Positions 23,231 to 37,900 of a stretch of 64,000 nt of DNA are shown in pieces. Source of the DNA: Rallus limicola (lineage: Eukaryota > Chordata > Aves > Gruiformes > Rallidae); NCBI GenBank assembly GCA_022605955.1, contig JAKCOZ010000018.1, positions 2,984,001 to 3,048,000 of the forward strand. The letters run 5' to 3'. Numbering within the stretch: position 1 is the stretch's first letter; each line of letters begins with the position of its first letter. The notes beneath the pieces were generated by a model that saw only the letters and a list, made by a program, of their open reading frames with translations, was not told the DNA's origin and did not search any database. A program made the translations under genes and the position numbers.

Positions 23231-26200
23231 TTAGGAAGGATTTGTGTGAGTTAGGAAGCCAAGCCATGCCATACAGCTGCTGGGTTTTTTCAGTATCTTT
23301 CCATACTCTGAACTCTCTTCACTATATATGATGATAGGAATGCAGTGTTTCACTATTAAACATCCCAAACATTTCTACAGCTCAGTCCCTTCACCTTTGT
23401 CAGGTGTGCAGAATGTGCATGCACTTGATCAGTTAAACAGCTTTGTCAAAAGAAGCTCCTATGTGAGAGTAGGAGAATTATTAGGGGATGTAAGACTGCA
23501 GGTTCCATCTAAAACCAGTGGGTTCCTTCAGAGACCCACTTAGACAAATTGTTATGGTATGAATTCACACTTTATAAATTGCACTTAGGCTCACCAGAGA
23601 CTGATTTAAAGAACATGAGACTGCTAATTATAAAGGCAACTACAGTAACTGTTTTGCAGGCTACTGTAATTCAGGACTTCATAGTATACAACTTTGAATT
23701 TACGATGTGTCTCATCTTGCCCAGTGTAATAGTATCAGGTTATCTGACTGCCACTGGGAGAAAAGGACTGCATTTAGTGGAACTAGTTTGATTCCTTTAA
23801 GTTATTGCATAAGCCCTCAGCAGTCCACTTCCACTCTTCCATGTACCATCTCACTATCGGCTATCCCCTGACATTCTTTCTCTATTAATAGCTAATGGAT
23901 AAGGTCAAATCTTTGTCTAGCAGTGGTTATGTATTGGGACTGTGCCATTTAACTGTTGAAGTTAAGGCAGTTGAATGACAAATTACTATTATTGTATGAA
24001 GAAAACTACTTAAACCTTGAAAGATAAATAAAAAGTCACACTTGCTTCATTAGGGTGGTTTATTTAGTAGAGTGATGTCATTCCAAATAAACTACTCAAA
24101 AGGGATTTTTTGTTTTTTCTCTAATGGAAGGTGCCAGAAATGATGAAAAACTGATCGCAGGTGGTACAGGTTTGACAGTAGTCAGTCACTTAATCCATAC
24201 AGCCTGCTGGAAATGCAAAATTGCCTTTAGCATTCAGTATGTGTACTGTGTATCTAACAGTGAGTAGTTTAGAACTGATGAGGAGTCAGAGGCTCTGCTT
24301 GGATACCATAACCACGTCCACACAGAGTTCATCTGCAGCTTTTGGTTGGACTGACAGACCTAAATATCAATTTAGTTCGAAGTATCTCCAAATGCAGTGA
24401 TCAAGTCTGCTTACCCCAGGTTCATGTTCTGCCTTAACCTTTGTGATCAATTTAAAGCAACTAAGTGAAGAAACTATAGCTTGTTCATACTTGATAGAGA
24501 ATTGGAGATTTGGAAGGATTTATTAGTGGCAGATATAACTAAGAGGGCCTTAGTTTTCCACAGGGCTTCTGCAGTTCTAAGTTGCAAGCTTTATCTTTAT
24601 GTTTCTTGTACAGTTGATCTCATAGTAGACTAGTTACGTCCCTGAATTAATGTTTTTCTCATTAGCTACTTGATGTACTATAACATATCATTGGAAATGG
24701 ATGTCTAAGTTTGCTATGGCAGGTATTGAAGGTTATCAATTTATGTTACAAATGTACTCAGTGTATGTTTACATCTTATCTTGGGTACTGTTGCACAGTA
24801 AGCTAGCCTGCATTGAGCTTTGTGCTGCTGTGACTTTAAAACAATTTGAAGATGGTTTTGAAATATCTATGCTATTTTAACTATATGAGTATCTCCCTGG
24901 GTACACTGCAGGCATCTGGTATTGGCTACTGTTTAGACACAGGGTGTGGAGTTAGATATCCTTTGGGTTGATATGGCACAGTTCTTGTCAGGCGAGAGCA
25001 AGGCACCTTCAGTTTAAAAAGAAACAAAAGAATGACCCCCTGGGGCAAAACTCTAACTGTTCTTTAAGTTGCCAGCAAAACATGTGCTCCAGTACCCTGC
25101 AGGAGTACTAGAGGTGAGCGAAGAAAATAGTATTGCTTATACATTCCATATAGTGGGTGACATGGGAGGATTAATCAACTTCCAAAGGTTTCATTTTTGC
25201 TTTCTAAGTTTTAAAGAGTCTGAAAACCTTCCTTACAGAACAACACAAGTCTGTTCTTGGAGTGTGAGGAGCAAAAGTTTATGTTGCACTCAGATTTGGG
25301 CATTTAAGTATTTCTTGTGCAACAGTGACACACATGCAGCCCCTGACAATTCAAGAGCTGCTGTACAGTGATATACTGGCCCTCTATTTATAAAATACAG
25401 GAAAACAGGTATTTTTGTCAAATCATTGCACTTCATGTGATTTAGCAAGTTAAATGAGGTATTAGGGGCTGATAATTTGTGTTTATCCGTGGCTTCCTTT
25501 ACAGCATAGCCACCAGCAGTCAAATGACTTCGACATGGGGGCCCCTGCAAGCACTTTGTAGTTCGCTCATGCATGAGAAGACACATGCATAGTGGTAATG
25601 AATGGTTGTTCTGTGCCTGAAACAATGTAATGCTAGCTACAGAAACTGACCCATCACCACACTCAAACCTGTAAAACTGTCTTTCAAGGGCATGTTAATT
25701 TTTTCAAACGGCTATCTGTATAATGCCACCAATAAGGTATTTAATATGTTGTAGGAAATGTTTAGCTAGCAGATGGTTCATCTGAAGGCCTAGTAAAACC
25801 ATGTTATGCTCATTAACATATTTTCGTTAATGTTTCTGTCGTCTTTTGTGGAGGCTGTAGGAAGGAATGTAAGAGGAAAAAAGTAAGACTTGCACCTACT
25901 GTAGATGTATGATTTACATATTAGTGTCTGTCTGCTCCAGGAGATGATGCAGATATTCAATGTTTTCTGGACAAATACTACTTTTAAGCAGATCTTTTGC
26001 CATTATATGGACTTTAGATCAAAAAATGTATAGCTTGGAAGAGCTTTTCCTGGAGTAAAACAGGATGCTGCTTCACATGATATTTGATTGTGATGTTCCT
26101 TTGAAGCCAGTGTAACTGAAAGCCAGGTCTAATTATTTTATGCTGCCTTTTTCTGTAACAATTTAATGAAGCATTGCCAGAAGATTGGATGAATGGAGAA

Positions 26201-29200
26201 TGTTGGTTACCACCATCTGCAGTGCAACCTGACCTGCACCTTGGATGGAGCAACAGAGGCTTAGTGTCCTTACTTGAGAATGGTTTAGATTATAGTCACT
26301 AATTTTAATGCCCTCCAGTAGATCTGTTTGTTTACAGCTAGTAGGTAACTTTGGATTATTAATTCAAATTGGTTATAAGTCCAATGGGTGCTTTCAGAAG
26401 TTTTCTTCATTGTGGGTGGCCTTCATCAAGGCAGTACTAAACAGATCACCAATTCCAGAGCTTACATAGAAAAAATTATTTTTGGCAGTGGTAGTTTACT
26501 ATATGCTTTATCCAAAAAACTTTTGATCAAACCCTTTTTTCCTGAAAAGGTGTGTATAACATTGTTTTTGGAATAAAGTGTTACGTAGAACACATGTAAA
26601 GTATTCTGAGTTTGTAGGTTTTTTGAAGGACAGAGTATGTCAACAAATATGCAGGATGCAGGTTGACTAAGTTGCTTGTTGTTGTCAGTTGATCATATGA
26701 TGAATCATGAAGCTTCAAATGATGATCTAGACTGTCTCAGACAGCTTTCGCACTAGACAACAATTTTGAGAAATATCCTGTATTGGGGTAACAGTGTCTA
26801 ATGTATATAAGAATATACTGAAGAATAGTTCTAAAGAACTGCAACTCTGGATGACTAAGAACACAGAATAGGCCAAAAAAAGGCTGTTTATCTCTTCATT
26901 GTGTATAGATGAGGTTTACGTTCATGGATTATTATGTACCAGGAATACAAATAAGCACACTGAATATTAACTGATTACTTTATCAAATCTTATTTTATTA
27001 AATGAATCAAATGATTGGGTGTCAAACTGAGCTGATGGGCCCTTTTACCTGCTATCAGTATGTCTTTCTTGAGCAATAAATCATAGTGAAGGGCAGAAAA
27101 TGATCCTTTGATTTCAGGAAACTAAAAATGTCCACATTGAGCATTCAGCTGAAGTTGGTATGAACCTGCATGGGCCTGTGATGGTGGTTTAAGCATGCTG
27201 AGAAAGGTGTGCAGATATACACAGGATGACCTGAAGCAGGATGAGAACTACAAGGTCTAGCTAAGTTCAGAAAAGCTTTTAAGATAGCTTGTTCTAATTG
27301 TTAGGCACTCTTCAAAGCTACAGTTCATGTTCTGGGTTATCTGTGGCCATATGAATTCATTAGCTATGTCTAGTGATTTAACAATGAGTTGTGGTGGCAT
27401 TAGAGGAAGCATAACTTAATACTTCAGGATATGTATTTAATTCCATATGTTCTTTGTATACTTGTTGTGACGCCTTGAACTAAGAATTTAAGTTACATGT
27501 CTCCTTTAGGGCAAAGGGTTTTCCCCCTGAAGTTGTCAGTGTCTTCTGAAGACACATTCAAACATGAGTGGAGTTTTTGGTTATCTTGAACTTGGCTATT
27601 TTCAAGAGACCAGGAGCCAGCGAGGTGTTTGTCAGTGACAAACACATTGCCTATCTAAACAATGTTAGCCAAGTTCCTATCTCTGTTCAAGTTATCTTGA
27701 ATGATAAGCAGGGATTGCTTCCTAAATACAGCCCTTCAGAGCAGTTAGTCACAGTGGGCAAGTTAGTATTGTTGTTGTGCATCTGATAATAATTTTGACA
27801 ATAAGCCAAGTAGGAAGAGAGACTGTATCCTAGATAATGCAGCAGAATAATCTGCTACAAGTGATGCCTGAAACATGTTTGACTATCGTGTATCATGGGG
27901 GAATATGAGAAAAAGTGGTAAAGCCATAGATGTATTCTATCACAATTGGAGACAGCAATATAACTGGGAAAAGCTCGTGTTTTGCATTACCCCATGATGT
28001 GATTTCTCCTTGATCCCATGAATTGTTGCAGTTTCCAAGCAGAATGTAATTAGAAAGCATGTGGGCCTCCATGTGGTGAAATTGAAAAATATGTTTAGAA
28101 AAATAAATCACTAACAGCTAGGTTTTTTAGCTGTTGCTTTGAAATTCTCTAATTGGATTATTAGCAGATGGTGCCATTTCTATTGTCTTGCCTCACAGCA
28201 GTCTTCTCTGAAAATGGAAGAAAAAATACTCTTTATGCCTAATTAGAGGAGTGTTTCATCTGGAAGACGTTGCCTTTAGTAACATGCCTCATAGCTATTG
28301 TCAAATAATGGTAGATGAGATAATTTCACTGATTCATAGGTATTTCCTAGACAATATGGATTATAACTTGTTTTCAGTGAAAAGCAGAATTTTTACTCTT
28401 CTATAGAGAAATGATGCCTTTGAACACAGGTTTGTCCTGAAGAACATTTTGACTTCTTTAGAAGTTGAAATATAATGTTAACTTTCTTTGGGTTTGGTGA
28501 GAATGTGTTGTCACAATGTGGTTTATGCAACATACCTTACATTTTTTCCTTGTATCTATTTCACTAACAAGTGGAAGTACTCTCAGTTGGGACAGAAGCT
28601 GGGTACCATTTGGAGTCAGTAAAGTGCTTAAACAACTTCTATAGTAATTTCTGTGGAGGTAAAAATTATTATAAAAGTGCTATACTGTGACTCTTTTTGG
28701 GTAGAAGTAATCTATGCTCCACTTACTGAGATAACTTTGCTCAAGACTTGGGATATATCCTCAGGTGGAGAAGAAATTAGTTTGTGTGGTGGGAACAAGA
28801 GAGCAAAAGTTGAGTCCTGCAGCAGTTAACTTTAAAGGGTATGTGAATGCACTATTGCTGATCAACTTCAACTTACTTTATAAGACTTGATTCTTTAAAA
28901 TTAAGTGGGTCGATTAAGTCTACTTTTACTATAAATGTGTAGACCTGAAGATTCCTGTTAGTCACGAGTTTACCTCTCAACTTAAGAGAAATACTGTCCT
29001 GTCCTGGTATAAATTGATGTTGTAGAATGCCACATTTATGCAACACTTCATTACTTAGCCTCAGTGAAGTAGGAGACTAGTGTAACTAAGATTTACAAGA
29101 GTAGAGGAGATAGACTTGCCACTTAAGTGTACATGAAGAAAAGACCAAATGTTTTCCTCTATCTCAAACTGCCTACCTAAGTTTAAGTCTCAATGTCTCT

Positions 29201-31639
29201 AACAATAACAATTGCTAGGTGAGTGTGTGCTAGTGTAGATGGATGGAAACTATGGAGTCTCAACAGCATTTGGCAATTTACTGTTTGTTCTGTCTAAACC
29301 ATAGCAGGGTTTATGCATTTTGTCTGTCTCTACCAGCAGTGATGTACGTGCAGTGTGCCATTGTTAGACTGAAAAGGTAGTAATTCTTCTTGCAAGCTGA
29401 AAAAAATCTTGAAAAACAAATGTGGCTTTTACAGTTCTGCTGTAGTTGTTGCTAACTAATGCAGGGGGACTTCTGATACAGCTATTGCCACAAGGGAGTA
29501 ATTTAATATTTTTATGTTGAGGATTCAACCTGTTTTGATTATATCAGCTCACCAAGCTGACCACCAAAACCAATCAGTAAATGCAAATACTTGCACAAAT
29601 TTGTATTAGTCAAATCTGGACATTTGTACAGATTGCCAAATGGATACAGTGTGTACAATGGGTTAAGTATTCCATAATTATTCATATGCATGTAGAACCT
29701 CATGCAGTGTTTCAGTGTTCTGTAATGGACAGTAAAGATATAATTTAAAACCTCTATTTCTTTTCCATATCACTTCAATAGCTGTATTTTGCAATGAAAA
29801 AGGAAACAGTTAAAATTGCAGTTATTTACTGAAGTAATAAGAACATCTGTGATAAAGCTGGAGAGAAAGAGTTGTGGTAAAGTTAACCTTAATAGAAACA
29901 GACATTTGTGGTATTGACCAATAAATAACCTCTTTTAGCCTCTGGTACAGCTTCCTAGCCTCTGTGTCTGGGAATAGTCTCAAAAGGAAATGTAATGATT
30001 CCTTTTACTTCAATGACTCTCCTGTGGGCTATGAACTATGGGATTCCAATCCTGGTGATGGAATGATAACCACTCTACACTGTTTTTTACTGTAGAAAGG
30101 TATTGCCATCAGGTAACTGCGGTTTTGCCTTTTACAGTGAGACCTTGCTCATCAACTCTCATACATCTTATCTTCAGTAGTAGTGGAATGGGGAGCCTGA
30201 TCTACAGAGGATATGCACTGTTCTTAATGCTTCTCTGTAAGAGTTTGTTAGCAATAATGCTGAACATGGGACAATAGTGAGCCAAATGCTCAAGGTTATG
30301 TAATGCCACAGTTAACTACACAAAGCAGTGGGATTTGAGAGCTGTAAACCAAAGGTTTAGAACCTGTATCAAATGTAGTTTACACTGTTGTACATTTGGG
30401 AGTTTTATTGTTTGGATTTAAGAGTTATCTTAATTTTAGTGTCATCTGGGCACTAGTATTTTTGCTCTGGACAGCTGTAGCAGTGACATCATTGCTGCAG
30501 CATGTTTATAGAGATTATCAGGCACAAAATCTATTATGAGGCTTTTATGTCTTGGTTAGCTAGTCTGGTTTTAGATTTCAAGGCATGTGGTGAGCTTTCT
30601 AGGGGTGATGCTGCTTGAAGCAAGAAAACTGGCTAGGTCTATATTGAATCCATATTGCAGATGCTGATCGTTTGGAAGGTTCCCTGATGTAATGTGTTAA
30701 GCAAAGTAAGAGGAAATAATAAACTTGTATTGAATTTGTCTGTATAAACTGGAGTTGTTTAATGTCTTTCTTCTAAAGAGATGCAAAGAAAGGCCTTCAT
30801 AAAAGCCAAAAATTGTGCTAAACATGTTAGGTGGTGAGTGCTGTGCCAGTTGTGATTGTATACCCCTGCCCAACAATGCTTGTGTACACTGACATAAAAA
30901 TTGAGTGACTTCTTGTGGTTCTGCTCTAGGTAACAGAAGTCAACTGAAAGTGTACAGAATGTACTCAGTTTCTTTTAGGAGCTGATAAGCACTGGTCAAA
31001 AGAACTTGAGAGGTGAAACCCAAGACAGAGAAGCAGCTTCTAGGTAGATCGAGAAGGTGGGTGGTAGAAGGAAGGGACATGAACATCTTGTGGGGGAATA
31101 GGATAAGAATGAAAGAATGTGAAGGAGAGGCTCACAGCATAGGTAACTCACATGCATGAGGAGGGCTGGGACTCATGCAGTTTTCTATGCAGATTGCTGT
31201 ACAAAGAAGTCTGAGAGTTATAAACAGGAAAGAAAAAGGCTTTTTTTATCATGTTTGGTTTTGCGCTGGTATTTTCCATTTGGATATGCTGTTTAGTAAA
31301 CCAGTTAACTTCTTGCAATTAGGGAAATGAGTTCACTCAATCATGTATTTTAGATCAACTTTCTCGCACTTTAAGGTGGGGAGTCACTGAGGGTTGATTG
31401 TCTGTAAAGTTGAGAAACTAGCCCTTCTGACTATCAAATTTAGCTTTAAGTTTGGTTTTGGAGCAGTGTTTTTGTAATGATAATGCAGTTAGAATGTTAG
31501 TAAATGCTAAATCTAATGTACTCCTAAAAGTCTGTCTGTTACTTGTAGGTGAACAAATTTCTTCACGTTTTCAGTAAAACAGTCAGGCTGTAGTATTTCA
31601 GTAATAGTTCAACTTGGTTCATCAAGAACTAATCAAGAA
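23231..31639. other. Unassigned sequence
   Basis: About 8.4 kb of unique AT-rich DNA, no recognised exon, RNA gene or transposon. Open frames up to about 110 codons are unlike any protein I know. Confidence 0.6.
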
Positions 31640-31990
31640 AATCAGGGCCCTCAGGGCACCATATGCTTTTATGTTCCTGACCAGCCTCATTTGGGACCTG
31701 CATGTAACCCTGCTTATGAGCCTCATCTAAGCTCAGCCTGGGGCCTTCAATTCCTGCATAAGCTTTATCATAGGAGTGCCTGTCTCTGACACGGCTTCCT
31801 GCAGGACCTCAGCCCTATTATCTAGGTAGCTTATGGCCTGCATGGAGCCCCTGGCCATATATTGTAGGCTTGCCTCTAGCCCTGTCTCTGTCCCTGTCTC
31901 TCTTTGCTTTTGCCCAGGCTCCCTGGTTGGACCCTGGTTTCAGGTCATACTCTGTGTGACAAGCTCTGCTGCATGTTTTGTTGTAGTAAG
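31640..31990. repeat. Possible old unclassified interspersed repeat
   Basis: C-rich and T-rich block with recurring short motifs (CCTGCAT at several places, CCCTGTCTCTGTCCCTGTCTC near 31880) that differs in composition from its flanks. It resembles a decayed transposon or LTR segment but matches no family I can name. Confidence 0.3.
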
Positions 31991-34900
31991 CCTTTACCCT
32001 TGTGTGTTGGGAGTGTTTTAAGGAAGAGACAAGGAAATGTTGAAAAGATGATTTTTTTTTTCTGGCAGATTAATCAAATGTAATAATTCCACACCTGAAA
32101 AATTTAATCATAGACAATGTATCACATGAAACAAATTTAAGGTTATGGAAGTCAAGTTCTGTGAGTTACTTCTGATGCAGCATGTGAAAAATAGCCATTC
32201 AGTTTAAATAAAGGGTTAAGAAGTAGCACCAAAGCTTGCTAACACTAGCCTAAAAACTCTATGAGAATCACTGATAATATATAGTAGAATTGAAATAAAC
32301 TTCTTGGTATTTCAAGTTCTTAAGCATTTGTGATGTAAATGTGTTCTTGGATCTGCAATATTAACTGCTACTGGATAAGAGATTTCTATTCATTTCTTAA
32401 CAGCCACTGCAGCAAAAAAGAAATTCATAGTAGAAGCATAACAGGCATGTGTTGCTTATACCTTTGTTACCAAAAATCTTAGATGTACAATATCTTGGCA
32501 TAAGTACTGGTACTGACATCTTATTTCACTCTGGCAGTAACTTGAATGGGAGAACAATGTTCAACTGATAAAATGGTGAATGGTGTGCCAGGGTATCTGT
32601 TAGACCTTGGCTAGTGGGTATCTAGTCTCAGACACTTCATTTTATTACTAGAAGAAACTTTTCAAGTGCTGTTTTTTCCTTTCTTGCCGGATTAAAACAT
32701 AGCTTCTAAGTCTTCAAAAAAATCTTGATCCTTTGTAGCGGCTGACATAGAGTACATCCTAAATCTCCCCAAGTTGTTCCACTGACTTCGCTTTCTGTAG
32801 CGGTGTCTGTGGTGGTTCAGGAGAAGCTTAGTTTCCTGGACTTGTAAAATCAGATCATCATTACTGAGGTTGGACCTAGTACTGCTACAAAGAGTAGTGA
32901 TGTAGTACACAATGATGCCTTAGGTTCTTATTTCTGCTTAGTTCTTCCTGTGCCACGTAGATATTCAAACTCATGTGAATCTTCATTCTAGAATCATGAA
33001 ACATGTCTTCCAAGGATACAACAACCCTTTTACCGAAGAGGACCAGATACATCTACTCTTGACAGCTCACCACACTATTTCCAGTATTTTTGCAGAGTCT
33101 GATATTGATCTGGCATAGATCTTAAAGGGTTGAAGTATTTTCACTTTGGAACTTTTAATGATTTGAGTCCTTAATGGGGTGAGTTTCTTCAAGCCAGCCA
33201 ACCATCAAAGCTGAATCATAGACTAACTGCAGTTTCTAAGACATACAGGTAAAGATATGGCTATCTGCCTGGATGGAAAATTCTGCTGAAAGCTTATCTT
33301 CTGCCTTTTCTTCTATGAAAGCCTGCCAGTGACTTAAACAATGAAAGCTTTTCTTCCAGCAATGAAGTCATAATACTATCCTCCGGCAAAAAATTACCTC
33401 TTCCAGGTTCTAAAAGCAATACTCAATAGTGTTCTGCAAGTTACACCTTAATTTTGCAATGCAGCTTTTCAGTAATAACTGATCAAGGAGTCTACTGCAT
33501 CCTGAACTGAATAAAACTGTTCATGTGAGTTGTTTCTGTAGCTGGTTCACTTACGAGCATCTGTGATCATGGCAAAAAGATTAGAGTAGAAAAGTGTGAA
33601 AGCATTGTCACTAACACCTGTCTTATCACTGTTCATTTGGTATATTAGTATGGGATACCAAGTATGTAGCTGTATTTCAAAAGAAAAACCTAGTATTTGT
33701 GCAGCTTAAGTAATTTGTAGTGTTGCATCAGCAAATATCCCTATGCTTACCCTGTGTTATGTGCTTCTAAGGTGATTTTCACAACTGGGTCTCATCATTG
33801 AAGTGGAATTCAGGGAAAATGGTGTAGTAACTAACAACTTGGAGAATATGCTGCTATAATACCTAACAAGCTTTGTCAGTTCCCCAAGCCAAAAAGTTAG
33901 GGCACCTGTAATTGTTGAAAGGGTATGTTTATAGTTTCTGGCATGTTCTACTTCACATGGTTTTGGAGCGTATCCTTGGTTCCTGATGACTTTGTGATCA
34001 ACTCCCATGGAACTAGAACAATTCTTATGTAGTAGGCAAATCCCAATCTAGAGACAACTGGGTCTGTGCAGCTGAACTTGTGTTTTAAGGCAAGGTCTGA
34101 TAGAAAGCAATACTTAGCTTTTGAAGCTTTATCTTGCTTAATCAAAATCAGGTAAGACCAAAATCTTTTTTTCAATGCCAGAGATGCACCGACTTGCAGA
34201 TGTCTCTTGAACCTCTAGGGGCCTGGGTGGGTTTTCTCTTTTTTTGTTGTTTTTGTTTTCTTTCACAGACTCTTTAATCATAGTGCATGTGACTGGGGTC
34301 TCAAGCATGTAATACAGAAGTGTTCCAATGCTTATGAATTTTTAAGATCTTATCCTCCTTATGAAAAATAAATTAGGTCTGCCAACTCCTGAATTTCCCT
34401 TCCTTCAAGTTTTCTTTACTGTTAGTGGGGGGTCCGAAGCCATTTGCCTTTGTGTATCTGTGGAATGATTCTTTTATCAGAGTTGGTAGGAGCTAGTTAT
34501 GTTTTTGGAGATTGAAACCTTGACCATATGCAAAATTAATGCCATACTTAGGGGCAGGACAGTGACATAAAGCAGAGATTGTAAGGAGCAGTGTAGAGCC
34601 TGGAGAGGTAGCCTGAAGATGGTAGGGTTGGAGGAGAGAAAGAGGATAAAAATAACAAGTCATGTAAGAGGATAGCACAAATTATATTAACATCATAACA
34701 GATTTTTCACTCTAGAGCTGCATTCAGAATTTATCATGAGTCCTTAAATTTCTGTTCCAAACATGTTGGATGTACTCAACAGTGTCAAAAACACTACATA
34801 TACCACACTGCAATTACTTTAAACAGCAAGAAATCAGCACTTTCTAATGACCCTTGTTCATAGCAAGCTTTTCTGTTTTGTATTCCATGTTTGACTAGAT

Positions 34901-37900
34901 TTGTGTGTGGGGAAAGTACAAATATGTGACTAGGTGAAAAAACACTTCTGTTGTAGCTGTGTTTAAGTCTGCAAAGTTTTGCCAGCATCACTAGAACTTC
35001 TCAAAGAGTTCAGCAAAAATCCTTCTGAAACTCTCTTCCCCAGCTCTCCTGTTTCAGGCTGTGCAGTAGATATTTGCTGCTCTTTGGAAGTACTGAACCT
35101 TGTGAAAGAACTATAACATCTTTTCATCTGTTTATACTGAATAGAGAATACCAAATAAGTCATTCTAATATACTGTATTAGATTTCAGCTTTGAATGTGA
35201 AGTGCTAAGCTCATTTTGTTGTTAATTTTAATGAAAATCTGCAAATCTCTATCTGTAAATTAATTACAGAATCTAATGTACAAATTTAACTGGGTTCTGT
35301 GTAGAAGGTTTTGACTTGTGTCTAATATATCATAGTATGTTCACTCAAACTTCCGTGTTTTACTTTCCAGTTCATGGGCAAACTTGAGAGTTAATAGCTA
35401 ATTGTTTTAGTTATACTGTAGTTTTTTTTTAACCACCTTCCCCCCCTTCTCCTGCTGAGAAGAAATCTACTTAAGGCTTGTTGATTATTTCCAAGGAAGG
35501 AGGATTGATCACAAATTTGTAAACATGATTTAATCAAGGGTTGAACTTGTCTAAGGACAAAACAGAACTTAGGGCGTAGCGTTTCAGCTGCACTGTGGGC
35601 ATTAATTCAGAGAAATGTTTTTCCTTTAATCTTTCTTGCCTTGACATGTGTCCCATTTTCCCCCTGTCCTTTTTTTAACACTGATATGCCCTTATATGCT
35701 ATATAGTAAGTTGTTAATATGTTGAAGCTCTGATGAAAGGAACTCATGCTTAAAACAATCTGTTTTGGCAAGAGTATGTGCCAAAGTAGGCCCTCCCTTG
35801 ATGTGTCAATTCAGAAATAAACATAGGAGGGAGAAAAATGCTGGAGAAACAAATACAAATAGAGATTGGACATGGCAACACTAGAAGTTTACAAATAGTT
35901 TCTATTAAGTAAACATTAAGATTGGAAACTTAAACAAACATCAAGTTCCCCGGGCACATGAAAGCCCTCACTATAAGCCTTAAAATAAAACAGAAGATAT
36001 GAAACTCAAGTGATGAGGTGATTGTTTTTCCTTCCAAGTTTGGTATCTTGCAGGGCCTTAAGATGACTTCACATTGCAACAGCAGCTTCACAGATCTGTT
36101 TGGCCTGTGATGATAATCTTGTCTTGACCAGCCATGGGAGAAGTTTTTTGCGCTGTGGAATATTTGGAGGACATGTGTTTTTGCTGGATACTTCATATCA
36201 CACGAGTGTGCTTGCAAGTCAAACTTTGTGAACTGTTACAGGCATAGCTTCCTGGGACTGACTAATATGCATCTTGCAGGAGTGTCTGGTCAAGTACAGA
36301 GAAATAGTTTCTGGAAGAAAATAATGTCTTAGATCACTCTAGGCTCTTGGTCACCAGAACAATTGATATGCCTGCAGAAATCTTGGGGTTGGAGGTCAGT
36401 GTTTGGTTGATCACTTAGGAATCTGCAGCAAGGCAGAGTGAACAGTAGACATATTCACAAGCTGAATAGGCTTGTGTACTTTATGCTTCACAATCTTGTT
36501 CTGGCACATGCTATAGCAAAATACAGAGCTTCTTACTGTTGCTGATCTCAGGTTATAATGTGAAGTACAAGGTGTCAGGGAAGATGACCAGGTGAACTCC
36601 TAGTCTGTGCTTTGGGTTGTAAGTAAATTTAAATACCAGTTCTAGTCCTCAAAACGCTTATTCCACTATCCATTAACATAAACTCTGTGAAAAACACAGA
36701 AATGACCCATAATTTAAGTACTATAGATTTATGGATTATACCAGTAACTGTAAAGTGTAGTCTATAGAATCAACAGGTTTCTTTCCTTATTGGATTAATT
36801 ATCTTTCAAGAATTACAACATTCCTTTAGGGATACAATTATGAAAATAAATTTATCCTACAGTAGATATCTTCATTCTGGGTTCTATGAGGATGCTCTCC
36901 TGTATAGTGTTAGGAAATAGACTTTTTTGATGAAGTGCAGCAATTTCATCTTTGATAAGGATTAACAAATCTGGTTAGTGAATATGGTCCTAAAATGTGT
37001 GTGATGGTATTGTTGGTTAATCCTGATATTCCAGTAATTAATTTGTACTGAAATCTTGTCAAATACACTTGTACTTTTAAAGCAATAAATAATAAATATG
37101 TTTATCTTTCTTCCTTGAACTTTCAACTGTGTCTTTCCTGGAGTTGCTAGGATTAAAAGACTGAGAATCGGACCTTTAGTGAGAACTATTGGCCTTTGGT
37201 TTGGGTTAAAACTTAACTGAAACTAGTTTAGTCTGAAGATCCAGCATGAAGGCAGATGAAAATAAACTTTTTAAATTTATGAAAAACAATGGTGTCAGAT
37301 CACAATAATTTTGCAGTTTGAGCATTAAAATTTATCTTGTGTTTAAGGAAAGAAGCAGGGCTAGTGATGATCCTAGTTTCTGGGAGGGGTGTAACACAAT
37401 TTGATATAACTTGGCAACTGTTGGATTTTTATGGAGCAGTGTGCTATGTCTTATCTAATCTAGTCTATTAGAAAACTTGGTCATGCAGTGGTGATGTTGC
37501 TCTGGGATGTACCCAGCATTTTTCTCTGCTGCTTGCTTTAGTTCTCAATTCAGTGGGGATCAGAACTCTTCTATGTTATTCCCAGTAAAAACAAATAAAA
37601 GAATGTTTATCTTTACTTTCCTTCAAAATAATCTCAAGATCTCTTCCTCTGCAGAAAGATGTAGTGCTGTTGCTTGATGTCCAATGGATATAGAAAACCT
37701 TAATTTGCGCCATGAATATCCTGCAGATTATCCTGTGTCCTATAGAATGTGTATTTCAAGTGACACTGACTTCTCTAAGTTTGAACACCAAATGGCTGTA
37801 AAAATTGGACTTTAGAAGATAGTGTTAACTGCAGATGTTAAGATAAAAAGAAATAAAAATCAGAATCCTGGCTTCTGTCTACACACTGCCTGTGTCATGA

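Noticed and set aside
22746..23267. Open frames of 70-134 codons on both strands at the second CpG island
   Set aside because: Same GC effect; no domain and no consistent exon structure.
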